Positions 36,310 through 45,069 of a stretch of DNA of 64,000 nt are shown here, one piece after another; within the stretch, counting starts at the first letter, position 1, and every line of letters starts with the position of its first letter. The notes below the pieces were generated by a model. The model had not been told where the DNA came from and searched no databases. It saw nothing but the letters and a program-made list of their open reading frames with translations. Origin of the DNA: Streptomyces sp. CBMA291 (GTDB lineage: Bacteria; Actinomycetota; Actinomycetes; Streptomycetales; Streptomycetaceae); NCBI RefSeq assembly GCF_014596525.1, contig NZ_MSJP01000058.1, positions 1 to 64,000 of the forward strand, given 5' to 3'. The position numbers and the translations under genes were made by a program.

Positions 36310-37746
36310 CTAGGACCGCGCGGAGGCCTTCGCGAGGCGCTGGCGGACCAGGGCCACCGCGATCACGAGCGCGGCCACCAGAAGCGAGAGCACGACCTGC
36401 TCGCGGGCGCTGCCCCCGTCGTACAGCATGTAGCCGAGGACGAAGACGATCATGCCGATGGTCGCCCAGGTCAGGTACGGGAAGAGCCACATCCGTACGA
36501 CCAGCTTCTCCGGCGTCTCGCGCAGGATGATCCCGCGCATCTTCAGCTGGGTCACGCAGATGACCAGCCAGACGAAGAGCGCCACCGCGCCGGAGGAGTT
36601 CAGGAGGAAGGCGAAGACGGTGTCCGGCCACTTGTAGTTGAAGAAGACCGCGACGAAGCCGAAGACGACCGAGCCGAGGATCGCCGCCGTCGGCACGCCC
36701 CGCTTGTTGACCTTGGCGAAGCCCTTCGGCGCGTCGCCGCGACGGCCGAGCGAGAAGGCCATCCGGGAGGCGGTGTAGAGGCCCGAGTTCAGACAGGACA
36801 GGACGGCCGTGAGGACGATCACGTTCATGATCTGTCCGGCGTGGGCGATGCCGATGGAGTCGAGGGCGGCGACGTATGAGCCCTTCTCCAGGATCGACGT
36901 GTCGTTCCACGGCAGCAGCGTCAGGACGACGAAGATCGAGCCCAGGTAGAAGACCGCGATCCGCCAGATCACGCTGTTGGTGGCCTGCCGTACCGCCTTC
37001 TGCGGGTTCTCGGACTCGCCGGCGGCCAGGGTGACGATCTCGCTGCCCATGAAGGAGAAGACGACCATCAGGACACCGGTGAGGATCGAGCCCGCGCCCA
37101 TCGGGAGGAAGCCCCCGGAATCGGTGAGGTGCGCGAACCCGGCGCCCGGGTTGTCCGAGCCGGGGAGCACGCCGAAGACGGCGAGCATCCCGATCACGAC
37201 GAAGGCGGCGATGGCGACGACCTTGATCCCGGCGAACCAGAACTCGAACTCGCCGTACGAGGCGACGGAGCCCAGGTTGGTCGCGGTCAGGAGCACCATC
37301 ACGATGAGGGCCCAGCCCCACTGCGGCACGGCCGGTATCCAGCTCTCCAGGATCTTCGCGCCCGCGGTCGCCTCGACGGCGAGCACGACGACCCAGAAGA
37401 ACCAGTAGAGCCAGCCGATGCTGAAACCGGCCCAGCGGCCGAGTGCCTGGTCGGCGTAGGCGGAGAAGGAACCGGAGGAAGGCCGCGCGGCGGCCATCTC
37501 GCCGAGCATCCGCATCACGAAGACGACGAGGATGCCGACGAGCGCGTACGAGAGCAGGATCGCGGGCCCGGCGGCGGCGATGCCGGAGCCGGAGCCGACG
37601 AAGAGTCCGGCGCCGATGACACCGCCGATGGCGATCATCGACAGATGACGGTTCTTGAGTCCGGCCTTGAGGCCGTCGGGGGAGTGCGGAGCGCCGGTGG
37701 TTCCGGTCTCCGTGGCGTCCTGCGTGAGGGTCGGTTGCGTGTTCAT
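36310..37746 (-). CDS. Amino-acid permease (APC superfamily), paralogue 3
   Basis: Transporter of 478 aa with 12 predicted helices. LKNRHLSMIAIGGVIGAGLF is TM1 and NSGLYTASRM follows TM8. The start is ATG 37746 (MNTQPTLTQD) with GAGGAAGC ahead; the open frame extends upstream without a site. It resembles paralogues 1 and 2 but differs more in the middle (ASYGEFEFWFAG instead of KNFGEFEFWFAA). It may have diverged earlier or transport another amino acid. Confidence 0.9.
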   Translation of the reverse strand: MNTQPTLTQDATETGTTGAPHSPDGLKAGLKNRHLSMIAIGGVIGAGLFVGSGSGIAAAGPAILLSYALVGILVVFVMRMLGEMAAARPSSGSFSAYADQALGRWAGFSIGWLYWFFWVVVLAVEATAGAKILESWIPAVPQWGWALIVMVLLTATNLGSVASYGEFEFWFAGIKVVAIAAFVVIGMLAVFGVLPGSDNPGAGFAHLTDSGGFLPMGAGSILTGVLMVVFSFMGSEIVTLAAGESENPQKAVRQATNSVIWRIAVFYLGSIFVVLTLLPWNDTSILEKGSYVAALDSIGIAHAGQIMNVIVLTAVLSCLNSGLYTASRMAFSLGRRGDAPKGFAKVNKRGVPTAAILGSVVFGFVAVFFNYKWPDTVFAFLLNSSGAVALFVWLVICVTQLKMRGIILRETPEKLVVRMWLFPYLTWATIGMIVFVLGYMLYDGGSAREQVVLSLLVAALVIAVALVRQRLAKASARS

Positions 37747-37929
37747 CGACGCTTCCTCGTGTGTGGGGGGTGCTCGGGTCGCGAGCCCGAGCATTGAACC
37801 CCGGAGACGGGTGTGATCGGAAGGGTTCATTCCGGATCGTTGTACGAGCCACCTCGCGAGAGTCGAAGGTCCGTACCAAGTCGGGGGAAGGTCCCCACCC
37901 CGCTGCCTGTTCCCTGGCCTCAGGCGTGC

Positions 37930-37942
37930 CACACTCGGCATC
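37930..37942 (+). promoter_or_regulatory. Possible leaderless -10 box before rpiB
   Basis: CACACT ends seven bases before ATG 37943 with no Shine-Dalgarno. The hexamer is a weaker match to TAnnnT than the other leaderless boxes in the window. Confidence 0.35.
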
Positions 37943-38437
37943 ATGCGCGTCTATATCGGTTCCGACCACGCCGGATTTGAACTAAAGAACCACCTCGTCG
38001 AGTGGCTCACGGCACACGGCCACGAGCCCGTCGACTGTGGCCCCCACATCTACGACGCCCTCGACGACTACCCGCCGTTCTGCCTGCGTGCCGCCGAGAA
38101 GACGGCCGCCGACCCGGACAGCCTGGGCATCGTCATCGGCGGCTCCGGCAACGGCGAGCAGATCGCCGCGAACAAGGTCAAGGGGGTCCGCGCCGCCCTC
38201 GCCTGGAGCGAGCAGACCGCCGCCCTCGGCCGCGAGCACAACAACGCCAACGTCGTCTCCGTCGGCGGCCGGATGCACACGCGGGAGGAGGCGACCAAGT
38301 TCGTCGAGATCTTCCTCGCCACCCCGTACTCCGGTGACGAGCGTCACACCCGCCGGATCGACATGCTCACCGCCTACGAGACCACCGGCGAGCTGCCCCC
38401 CATCCCGGCCCACCACCCGCAGGAGCCGACCGCCTGA
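37943..38437 (+). CDS. Ribose-5-phosphate isomerase B
   Basis: RpiB/LacAB-family isomerase of 164 aa that interconverts ribose-5-phosphate and ribulose-5-phosphate in the pentose phosphate pathway. GSDHAGFELK at residues 6-15 is the phosphate/substrate motif. The GIVIGGSGNGEQIAANKVKG region is the actinobacterial active-site loop, with Ser in place of the Cys found in E. coli RpiB; actinobacterial enzymes use a different catalytic base (Glu in the following GE). The C-terminal RRIDMLTAYE helps dimerise. The stop overlaps the next ATG by one base (TGATG), so the two genes are coupled. Confidence 0.93.
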   Translation: MRVYIGSDHAGFELKNHLVEWLTAHGHEPVDCGPHIYDALDDYPPFCLRAAEKTAADPDSLGIVIGGSGNGEQIAANKVKGVRAALAWSEQTAALGREHNNANVVSVGGRMHTREEATKFVEIFLATPYSGDERHTRRIDMLTAYETTGELPPIPAHHPQEPTA

Positions 38438-39246
38438 TGCCCGAAGGGCACACCATCCACCGACTGGCCGCCGACCACCGGGAACGGTTCGGCGGCCGGT
38501 CCGTGCGCGTCTCCAGCCCCCAGGGAAAGTTCTCCGACTCCGCCGCCCTCCTCGACGGCGCCGTCCTGGAGACCGCAGAGGCACACGGGAAGCACCTCTT
38601 CCTGAGCTTCCCCGGCACCGGCTGGGTCCACATCCACCTCGGCCTCTTCGGCAAGGTGAACTTCGGCGGCACCCCCGCCCCGCCCCCCGCCGACACCGTC
38701 CGGCTCCGCCTGGCGAACCCCGAGGGCCACGTCGACCTGCGCGGGCCCACCACGTGTGCCCTGATCACGGACGCCGAGAAGCAGGCGATACACGACCGCC
38801 TCGGCCCCGACCCGCTCCGCGCCGCCGACGACCCCGACCGCGCCTGGCGACGGATCTCCCGCTCCCGCACCACCATCGCCGCCCTGCTCCTGGACCAGAA
38901 GGTCATCGCGGGCGTCGGCAACGTCTACCGCGCCGAGGTCCTCTTCCGGCACGGCATCGACCCCTACCGCGCGGGCCGGGACCTCACCGCCGACGAGTGG
39001 GCCGCGATCTGGACCGACCTCGCCGCCCTCATGCGCGAAGGCGTCCGCCTCAACCGCATCGACACCGTCCGCCCCGAGCACACCCCCGAGGCCATGGGCC
39101 GCCCCCCGCGCGTCGACGACCACGGCGGCGAGGTCTACGTCTACCGCCGCGCCCGGCAGCCCTGCCACCTCTGCGGCACCCCCGTCCGCACCGCCGACCT
39201 CGCCGCCCGCAACCTCTTCTGGTGCCCGAGCTGCCAGCAGGGGTGA
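38437..39246 (+). CDS. Fpg/Nei family DNA glycosylase (endonuclease VIII-like)
   Basis: Bifunctional DNA glycosylase/AP lyase of 269 aa. Pro2 is the Schiff-base nucleophile and Glu3 the catalytic acid (MPEGHTIHRLA). The helix-two-turn-helix is at LLLDQKVIAGVGNVYRAEVLF, and the C-terminal zinc finger is CHLCGT...FWCPSC (C-x2-C-x16-C-x2-C). PEGHT is typical of the Nei2 group in actinobacteria, so oxidised pyrimidines are the expected targets. It is translationally coupled to rpiB, an arrangement I believe is common in Streptomyces. No metabolic link between the two is obvious. Confidence 0.92.
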   Translation: MPEGHTIHRLAADHRERFGGRSVRVSSPQGKFSDSAALLDGAVLETAEAHGKHLFLSFPGTGWVHIHLGLFGKVNFGGTPAPPPADTVRLRLANPEGHVDLRGPTTCALITDAEKQAIHDRLGPDPLRAADDPDRAWRRISRSRTTIAALLLDQKVIAGVGNVYRAEVLFRHGIDPYRAGRDLTADEWAAIWTDLAALMREGVRLNRIDTVRPEHTPEAMGRPPRVDDHGGEVYVYRRARQPCHLCGTPVRTADLAARNLFWCPSCQQG

Positions 39247-39272
39247 CCAGGGCCCTGAGGGCCCTTCAGGGG

Positions 39273-39358
39273 CGCGTACGGAACCCGGGGCCTCCGGGGT
39301 GGGTGCGTACGGAGCCTCCGGGTGGGTGCGTACGGGGCCTCCGGGTGGCGCGTACGGA
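39273..39358. repeat. Three degenerate ~24-bp tandem repeats after nei
   Basis: A unit like GGGGCCTCCGGGTGGGTGCG + TACG occurs three times in the gap between the convergent glycosylase and acetyltransferase genes. No gene is seen there. Confidence 0.7.
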
Positions 39359-39464
39359 CATCCCGCCCGCGCCCCCGAGAGCCCCCAGGGGCGCGCAAGG
39401 CCCCAGGCCTCCGCGCCCCCGAGACGAACCCCCCGCGCCCCCCGAAACGGGCCTCCCGCGCCCC

Positions 39465-40694
39465 TCAGAACCCGTGCGGCAGCCACGGCGCCACCGGCGA
39501 ACCGAAGGCCACCGACGCCTCCGTGAGCGCGCCCTCCCGCAGCTCCCGCACCCGGCCCGCCCGCGCGAGCGCCGCCAGCGACACCCCGCCCAGATAGGCC
39601 GCCCCCAACTCCCGTACGGACAAGGCCAGATCGGGCGCTTCCCCGGTCCGCTCGCACCGTGCGCCCTTCGCGTCCCCGGTCAGCCGCCAACGCCCCGCGT
39701 TCCACGGGCAGAACGCGTCCTCCACCTCGAACACCACGTCCACCGGAGCCTGGTACGTCCGCGCCCCAAGCGCCGCGCCCACCTCCACCAGCCGCACGAA
39801 CAGCGCCTCCCGCGACGTCGGCTCACAGCGCTGCGGATCCGACACCAGGTACTGCCAGACGTCGTCCACCGGCCGCGCGAACAGCCGCACCCGCGCCGTC
39901 AGGTCCACCGAGCAGAGGAACCGCCACAGCGCCCCCTCCGCCGCCGGATCGAGCCCCATCACCTGACGCACCAGCACCGAACCGTCCGGACCCGCCGTCG
40001 TCCACTGCGGCCGCACCGCGTAATGGGCGAAGCCCACCACCCGGCCCGCCCGCTCCGCGAGCACGCACAACCGGGGCGAGGCACCCTCCCGGCCACCCGG
40101 CGGATCGAGCAGCGGCAGCCGCTCCCAGCCGGGCCGCCGCGCCAGCATCCCCGGCCGCGACGGCACCAGACGCGCGTACACCTCCTCGCACGCCGCCGCC
40201 GACTCCGCCGGGGAAGCCGCCCGCAGCGTCACCCCGTCCGCGCCCTCCGGCACCGCGAGCCGCACCCGCGCCGTGTCGATGGTCGCCTGCGCGGAGAACG
40301 TCGCCCCGCCGTACCCGAACCGCCCGTAGATCCCCGGCTCCGAAGCCGTGAGCACCGCGAGCGGCTCACCCCCCGCGCGCACGTCGTCCAGCTGGCGCCG
40401 CATCATCGAGGTCAGGATCCCGCGCCTGCGGTGCGTCCCCGCCACCGACACCATCGTCACCCCGGCCGCCGGGACCGAGGCGCCGCCAGGAACCGTCAAC
40501 CGGAACGAGAAGGCGCCCGCCGTCCCCACGCACAGATCCCCGTCCCACGCCCCGAGGGACCGCTCGGGCTCGGTCAGTTCCCGCCAGAGCGCCCGCTCCT
40601 CCGGCTCCTCCGCCACCCCTCCGAACGCCAGCTCCAGCACTCCGTACCAGCGGTCCCAGTCATCCGGATCGAGAACCCTCAGTTCCATCGTCAT
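39465..40694 (-). CDS. GNAT acetyltransferase, Eis-like
   Basis: Protein of 409 aa with the Eis layout: an N-terminal GNAT domain with the acetyl-CoA loop GTHRRRGILTSMM (V-A-G-T-H-R-R-R-G-I-L), a second GNAT-like domain, and a C-terminal sterol-carrier-like domain ending in PHGF. The free C-terminal carboxylate of the final Phe is used in catalysis in Eis. Eis proteins acetylate amines such as aminoglycosides or lysine side chains; the natural substrate here is unknown. The start could be ATG 40694 or 40688. A TATCGA hexamer six bases ahead hints at a leaderless mRNA. Confidence 0.88.
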   Translation of the reverse strand: MTMELRVLDPDDWDRWYGVLELAFGGVAEEPEERALWRELTEPERSLGAWDGDLCVGTAGAFSFRLTVPGGASVPAAGVTMVSVAGTHRRRGILTSMMRRQLDDVRAGGEPLAVLTASEPGIYGRFGYGGATFSAQATIDTARVRLAVPEGADGVTLRAASPAESAAACEEVYARLVPSRPGMLARRPGWERLPLLDPPGGREGASPRLCVLAERAGRVVGFAHYAVRPQWTTAGPDGSVLVRQVMGLDPAAEGALWRFLCSVDLTARVRLFARPVDDVWQYLVSDPQRCEPTSREALFVRLVEVGAALGARTYQAPVDVVFEVEDAFCPWNAGRWRLTGDAKGARCERTGEAPDLALSVRELGAAYLGGVSLAALARAGRVRELREGALTEASVAFGSPVAPWLPHGF

Positions 40695-40786
40695 ATGCCA
40701 TCGATATCAGCGCCCCGTGCCCGAGGCGACCCGATTTCGCGCACCTTGTCACCGGGGTACCCCTGCACGGAACCCGGCGGGATCGA

Positions 40787-40800
40787 TAGGGTCCAGGCCA
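40787..40800 (+). promoter_or_regulatory. -10 box close to the phosphatase start
   Basis: TAGGGT (40787-40792) lies eight bases before ATG 40801 and no Shine-Dalgarno is evident, so the mRNA may be leaderless or nearly so. Confidence 0.45.
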
Positions 40801-41949
40801 ATGGGACACCGCGCCGGAAGGAACACATACGCGGCCCGGCTGGGCAGACGCGTCCGCCGGGTCCGCAACGCGCTGCGCAAAACAGGAGTCGACTACTTCC
40901 GCGGCGACGGCTCCGACCGGCTCGCCTTCGCCGGACTGTTCCTGGCGATCCCGGCCATCGCCTGCGCCACCCTCTACAACTCCGTCTGGTGCGCCCCCAC
41001 CGCGCTCGTCCTGCCCATCGTGGCCGGGGGACTGCTGCTGCGCCCCGCCAGCCTGCTCGGTCTGTACGCGACCGCCGCCGGCGCCCTCATCGTCGAGTCC
41101 GTCGTCCTCGGCCCGTACACCCAGGGCCCCGCCCGGGTCACCCCCGGCACCGTCCTCGTCGTCGCCGCCTGCGGTCTCTTCGGACTGCTCATCGCCCAGT
41201 TCAGAGCCCGCGTCGGAGTGCCCTGGCGGCGCGGCGGCACCATGCTCTTCGACCTGCGCGAACGCATCCGGGTCCAGAGCGCACTGCCCCGCCTGCCCAA
41301 GGGCTGGCACCGCGAGATGGCCCTGCGCCCGGCCGGCGGACAGTCCTTCTCCGGCGACTTCGTCGTCGCCGCCCGCACCCACGCCGGACGCATCCTCGAA
41401 GTCGTCCTCACCGACGTCTCCGGCAAGGGCATGGACGCCGCCTCCCGCTCCCTGCTGCTCTCCGGCGCCTTCGGCGGACTCCTCGGCTCCCTCCCGCCGC
41501 ACGGCTTCCTGACCGCGGCCAACGGCTATCTCCTCCGCCAGGACTGGGACGAGGGCTTCGCCACCTCGATCCACCTCGTCCTCGACCTGGACTCCGGCGA
41601 CTACGAGCTGTACTCGGCCGGACATCTGCCCGCCCTCCAGCTCCACGCGGGCAGCGGACGCTGGGAGGAGAAGTCCGGTGACGGCCCCCTCCTCGGCGTC
41701 TACGACGGCGCCGAGTTCCACCCCGTCAAGGGCTCGCTGAACACCGGCGACGTCCTCATGCTCTTCACCGACGGCCTGGTCGAGGCCGCCGACCGGGACA
41801 TCGCCGAGGGCATCGACCGCCTCACCGGAGAGGCCGACCGCTGCGTCGCCGAGGGCTTCGAGGGCGTCGCCTGGCACCTGATCGAAGCCGTGGCCAAGGA
41901 CGTCAACGACGACCGCGCCCTGCTGCTCATCTCCCGCCCCGTGACGTGA
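40801..41949 (+). CDS. Membrane PP2C/SpoIIE-type serine phosphatase
   Basis: Protein of 382 aa. A basic N-terminus is followed by four or so membrane helices (about 45-145: LAFAGLFLAIPAIACATLY, PTALVLPIVAGGLLL, GLYATAAGALIVESVVL, TVLVVAACGLFGLLI). A cytoplasmic PP2C_SIG/SpoIIE domain runs from about 170. Metal-binding acids appear in GGQSFSGDFVVA, LTDVSGKGMDA and LMLFTDGLVEA. Such phosphatases dephosphorylate anti-sigma-factor antagonists. Streptomyces has many and this one's partner is unknown. No antagonist or kinase gene is adjacent. Confidence 0.9.
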   Translation: MGHRAGRNTYAARLGRRVRRVRNALRKTGVDYFRGDGSDRLAFAGLFLAIPAIACATLYNSVWCAPTALVLPIVAGGLLLRPASLLGLYATAAGALIVESVVLGPYTQGPARVTPGTVLVVAACGLFGLLIAQFRARVGVPWRRGGTMLFDLRERIRVQSALPRLPKGWHREMALRPAGGQSFSGDFVVAARTHAGRILEVVLTDVSGKGMDAASRSLLLSGAFGGLLGSLPPHGFLTAANGYLLRQDWDEGFATSIHLVLDLDSGDYELYSAGHLPALQLHAGSGRWEEKSGDGPLLGVYDGAEFHPVKGSLNTGDVLMLFTDGLVEAADRDIAEGIDRLTGEADRCVAEGFEGVAWHLIEAVAKDVNDDRALLLISRPVT

Positions 41950-42080
41950 TCTTCCGCACGACGGTCCGTCACCCGGCAGCGCCCCCGAGGGGGTTGGTGG
42001 CACGATGGAAGGAGTGGGGGCGCTCGGAGAGCCGGGGTCCCAGGCGGACTGAGCGGGACCGAGCGAGGGTGTGATCCGAC

Positions 42081-42275
42081 GTGGCCATTTCACTGTCTGT
42101 GGTGTTGCTGCTGGCAATCGTCATGGTGGTACTGATCCGGGGCGGCAGCCTCAAGGCGGGCCCCGCCGTCATCGCGGTCCTCTTCGGCTTCTTCCTCGCC
42201 TCCACCGGCATGGCCGACGACATCCAGCGTTTTCTCGACTCGATAACGCAGACCGTCGCGTCCATCAAGTTCTGA
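42081..42275 (+). CDS. Small conserved membrane protein, unknown function
   Basis: Protein of 64 aa with two membrane helices (LSVVLLLAIVMVVLI and GPAVIAVLFGFFLAST) separated by the short basic loop RGGSLKAG, and an amphipathic C-terminus (ADDIQRFLDSITQTVASIKF). GTG 42081 is preceded by GAGGG at some distance. A 19-bp hairpin follows at once, so it is a discrete gene. The function cannot be read from the sequence. Confidence 0.75.
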   Translation: MAISLSVVLLLAIVMVVLIRGGSLKAGPAVIAVLFGFFLASTGMADDIQRFLDSITQTVASIKF

Positions 42276-42286
42276 CCGGGAAACGC

Positions 42287-42328
42287 CCGAGGGCCGGTCC
42301 GGAGAGAAATCTCCGGACCGGCCCTCGG
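42287..42328. terminator. Very strong hairpin between small membrane gene and tRNA-Gly
   Basis: A perfect 19-bp stem (CCGAGGGCCGGTCCGGAGA and complement) with a GAAA tetraloop. It lies just downstream of both convergent units: the small protein gene (plus) and tRNA-Gly (minus). Confidence 0.9.
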
Positions 42329-42335
42329 TACGTGG

Positions 42336-42406
42336 AGCGGGTGACGGGAATCGAACCCGCGTAGCTAGTTTGGAAGACTAGTGCTCTACCATTGAGCTAC
42401 ACCCGC
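42336..42406 (-). tRNA. tRNA-Gly (anticodon UCC)
   Basis: The 71-nt minus-strand sequence folds into a full cloverleaf: acceptor GCGGGTG/CACCCGC, D arm GCTC/GAGC, anticodon stem CTAGT/ACTAG with loop CTTCCAA, and T arm GCGGG-TTCGATT-CCCGT. The anticodon TCC (42372-42374) reads GGA/GGG. The CCA end is not encoded (the sequence after the discriminator T is CC then A-poor flank). Confidence 0.95.
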
Positions 42407-42539
42407 GCAGCGTCGCGCCGCAGGTCGCGAGGACCTCGGCACGAGGAGCATGTTAGCGGTTCCCGGGGCCTTCGCGCACACCCGGAAAAACAAGAGGCGC
42501 CGCACAGTCTCCGTCCATGTACCCTACGTGTCGCACCGA

Positions 42540-42616
42540 CGGGGTGTGGCGCAGCTTGGTAGCGCGTCCGCTTTGGGAGCGGAAGGCCGTGGGTTCAAAT
42601 CCCGCCACCCCGACCA
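42540..42616 (+). tRNA. tRNA-Pro (anticodon UGG)
   Basis: The 77-nt cloverleaf has acceptor CGGGGTG/CACCCCG, D arm GCGC/GCGC, anticodon stem TCCGC/GCGGA with loop TTTGGGA (anticodon TGG, 42574-42576), and T arm GTGGG-TTCAAAT-CCCGC. The discriminator is A and the CCA is encoded. It is divergent from tRNA-Gly and lies upstream of tig. Confidence 0.95.
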
Positions 42617-42671
42617 TGACGATCACGCGCACGGCTCGCGCGCTCTTGATCACGTTGTGGGCGTCATCCCG

Positions 42672-42690
42672 CTTGCGGTTACTATGCAAG
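42672..42690. promoter_or_regulatory. Nur-like inverted repeat over the tig promoter
   Basis: CTTGC-N9-GCAAG is a perfect dyad with the TTGC-N9-GCAA spacing of a Nur box. Its centre holds TACTAT (42680-42685), a good -10 candidate for tig, with TTGTGG 19 bases ahead of it as a poor -35. Whether Nur binds here is unknown; the inner bases do not match the Nur consensus as well as the sodF box. Confidence 0.4.
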
Positions 42691-42788
42691 CTGCGTGCCC
42701 GTGTGTCTTTCTGACCGGGCCGACCCGCCGGGACCGTCACACACGGGACCGGCGGATTTCCAGGAATCAGCCACAAGGAGACCGAACC

Positions 42789-44165
42789 GTGAAGAGCGCC
42801 GTGGAGACCCTGAACCCGACTCGGGTTCGGCTCACTGTCGAGGTGCCCTTCGAGGAGCTCAAGGACAGCCTCGACGCGGCGTACAAGAAGATCAACCAGC
42901 AGGTCACGGTCAAGGGCTTCCGTAAGGGCAAGATCCCTGCTCGCGTGATCGACCAGCGGTTCGGCCGCGGCGCCGTGCTGGAAGAGGCCGTCAACGACGC
43001 GCTCCCGAAGTTCTACACCGAGGCCGTGAACGAGGCCGAGGTCAACCCGCTCGGCCAGCCCGAGGTCGACATCACCGAGCTGAAGGACGGCGAGCTGCTG
43101 GCCTTCACCGCCGAGGTCGACATCCGCCCGACGATCGAGATCCCGGACTACTCCGGCATCGAGGTCACCGTCGACGCGGTCGAGGTCACCGACGAGGACG
43201 TCGAGAAGTCCGTGGAACAGCTCCGCGAGCGCTTCGCCTCGACCTCCCCGGTCGAGCGCGCCGCCCAGGACGGCGACGTCGTGACCGTGGACCTGCAGGC
43301 CAAGGTCGACGGCGAGGTCCTGCCCGACGGCGTCGCCGACGGCGTCTCGTACACGATCGGCTCGGGCGAGCTGCTCGACGGCATCGACGAGGCCGTCAAG
43401 GGCCTGGAGGCCGGTGGCGAGGCCACCTTCACCTCCCAGCTGAAGGGCGGCTCCGCCGAGGGCAAGGACGCGGAGGTCACCGTCAAGGTCACCGCCGTCG
43501 CCGCCCGTGAGCTTCCCGAGCTGGACGACGAGTTCGCGCAGCTCGCCTCGGAGTTCGACACCCTCGACGAGCTGAAGGCCGACAGCCGCAAGCGACTTGA
43601 GAACATGAAGCAGTTCGACCAGGCCACCCAGGCCCAGGAGCGCGTCCTCGACGAGCTGCTCAAGCTGGTCGAGGTCCCGATGCCCGAGAAGCTTCTCGAG
43701 GACGAGATCAACACCCGCAAGCACAACCTGGAGCACCACCAGCTCGGCCAGATGGGCCTCGACCTCGCCAAGTACCTGGAGCTCCAGGGCAAGACCGAGG
43801 AAGAGTTCCTGGCCGAGACCAAGGAGCAGGCCGAGAAGGGCATCAAGACCCAGTTCATCCTCGACGAGCTGGTCAACCGGGAGAAGCTGGACGTCTCCCG
43901 CGAGGAGCTCACCGAGCACCTGTTCCGCCGTGCCGCCTCCTCCGGCATGAGCCCCGACCAGTTCGCCCAGGCCGTGGCCGAGGGCGGCCAGGTTCCGATG
44001 CTCGTCGGCGAGGTCGCCCGCGGCAAGGCCCTCGCGGTCGTCGTCGAGGCCGCCAAGGTCGTCGACGGCAACGGCGAGGTCGTCGACCTCTCGGACGACG
44101 AGGACGAGACCGAGAACGCCGCCGAGGCCGTCACCGGCGAGACCGAGGTCTCCGAGGACAAGTAA
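42789..44165 (+). CDS. Trigger factor (ribosome-associated chaperone/PPIase)
   Basis: Trigger factor of 458 aa. The N-terminal ribosome-binding domain contains the [11 protein letters not shown] signature loop (about residues 42-52). The FKBP-type PPIase domain (about 155-240) includes [12 protein letters not shown] and [22 protein letters not shown] in order, and the helical chaperone domain follows. The C-terminus is a very acidic Glu/Asp tail. GTG 42789 has AAGGAG eight bases upstream. It meets nascent chains at the ribosome exit. It precedes clpP1P2X as in many bacteria but is separated from them by a strong hairpin. Confidence 0.97.
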   Translation: MKSAVETLNPTRVRLTVEVPFEELKDSLDAAYKKINQQVTVKGFRKGKIPARVIDQRFGRGAVLEEAVNDALPKFYTEAVNEAEVNPLGQPEVDITELKDGELLAFTAEVDIRPTIEIPDYSGIEVTVDAVEVTDEDVEKSVEQLRERFASTSPVERAAQDGDVVTVDLQAKVDGEVLPDGVADGVSYTIGSGELLDGIDEAVKGLEAGGEATFTSQLKGGSAEGKDAEVTVKVTAVAARELPELDDEFAQLASEFDTLDELKADSRKRLENMKQFDQATQAQERVLDELLKLVEVPMPEKLLEDEINTRKHNLEHHQLGQMGLDLAKYLELQGKTEEEFLAETKEQAEKGIKTQFILDELVNREKLDVSREELTEHLFRRAASSGMSPDQFAQAVAEGGQVPMLVGEVARGKALAVVVEAAKVVDGNGEVVDLSDDEDETENAAEAVTGETEVSEDK

Positions 44166-44189
44166 GGGCCCGCACCCGCGGACCCTGCC

Positions 44190-44229
44190 CCATGGGCCCG
44201 TGCGCACTCCTGTGCGCACGGGCCCATGG
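44190..44229. terminator. Hairpin between tig and clpP1
   Basis: A perfect 18-bp stem (CCATGGGCCCGTGCGCAC and complement) with a TCCT loop, 24 bases after the tig stop. Confidence 0.88.
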
Positions 44230-44264
44230 CCGTCCCCGGGGCCCCTTACACCCGCCCAACTACC

Positions 44265-44281
44265 TTGCGCTCCCAGCGAAC
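44265..44281. promoter_or_regulatory. ClgR-type box upstream of clpP1
   Basis: On the minus strand this reads GTTCGC-TGGGA-GCG, the GTTCGC-N5-GCG site described for the Streptomyces activator ClgR at the clpP1P2 promoter. It lies about 120-135 bp upstream of the clpP1 GTG, a plausible activator position. Confidence 0.75.
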
Positions 44282-44401
44282 AGTTCGGGAACCGGGATGG
44301 CGTTGTCCTACCTGCGCGTTAGGGTCCATGAATACGAGGGCGGTGCCCTCGGAACGACACGCGGAGACGGCTCTGGCCGTCGGAGACGAGCAGGTGGATA
44401 C

Positions 44402-45019
44402 GTGACGAATCTGAAGCCTTACGCCGCGGGTGAGCCGTCCATCGGTGGCGGCCTCGGCGACCATGTCTACAACCGGCTGCTCGGCGAGCGCATCATCTTC
44501 CTCGGCCAGCAGGTCGACGACGATATCGCCAACAAGATCACCGCTCAGATGCTCCTCCTGGCCGCCGACCCGGGGAAGGACATCTTCCTCTACATCAACA
44601 GCCCCGGCGGCTCGGTGACGGCCGGCATGGCGGTCTACGACACCATGCAGTACATCCCGAACGACGTCGTCACCATCGGCATGGGCATGGCGGCCTCCAT
44701 GGGCCAGTTCCTGCTCACCGGCGGCACCCCCGGCAAGCGCTTCGCCCTGCCGAACACGGACATCCTGATGCACCAGGGCTCCGCCGGCATCGGCGGCACG
44801 GCCTCGGACATCAAGATCCAGGCCGAGTACCTGCTCCGCACGAAGAAGCGCATGGCCGAGATCACCGCGCACCACTCCGGCCAGACCGTCGAGGCGATCA
44901 TCCGCGACGGCGACCGCGACCGCTGGTACACCGCGGAGGAGGCCAAGGAATACGGCCTCATCGACGACATCATCACGCATGCCGCGGGTGTTCCGGGCGG
45001 CGGCGGCACGGGCGCCTGA
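44402..45019 (+). CDS. ATP-dependent Clp protease proteolytic subunit ClpP1
   Basis: ClpP serine peptidase of 205 aa. The catalytic Ser99 lies in [13 protein letters not shown], the His is in [10 protein letters not shown], and the Asp follows in the [10 protein letters not shown] region. [20 protein letters not shown] is the conserved strand-loop. GTG 44402 follows AGGTGGAT; longer frames upstream overlap the ClgR box and terminator and are not credible. ClpP1 and ClpP2 form a mixed barrel fed by ClpX or ClpC. It is probably co-transcribed with clpP2, 50 bases on. ClgR induction is expected. Confidence 0.96.
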   Translation: MTNLKPYAAGEPSIGGGLGDHVYNRLLGERIIFLGQQVDDDIANKITAQMLLLAADPGKDIFLYINSPGGSVTAGMAVYDTMQYIPNDVVTIGMGMAASMGQFLLTGGTPGKRFALPNTDILMHQGSAGIGGTASDIKIQAEYLLRTKKRMAEITAHHSGQTVEAIIRDGDRDRWYTAEEAKEYGLIDDIITHAAGVPGGGGTGA

Positions 45020-45069
45020 GCGCCGCCCCGCCGAAGAGCCCCAGCCCCCCGCCGAACGCCACCAGGACG

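Noticed and set aside
38037..41681. Plus-strand open frame of over 1200 codons
   Set aside because: It crosses rpiB, nei, the antisense of the acetyltransferase and the phosphatase, is dominated by Pro/Arg/Ala, and contains none of their domains. It is a high-GC artefact.
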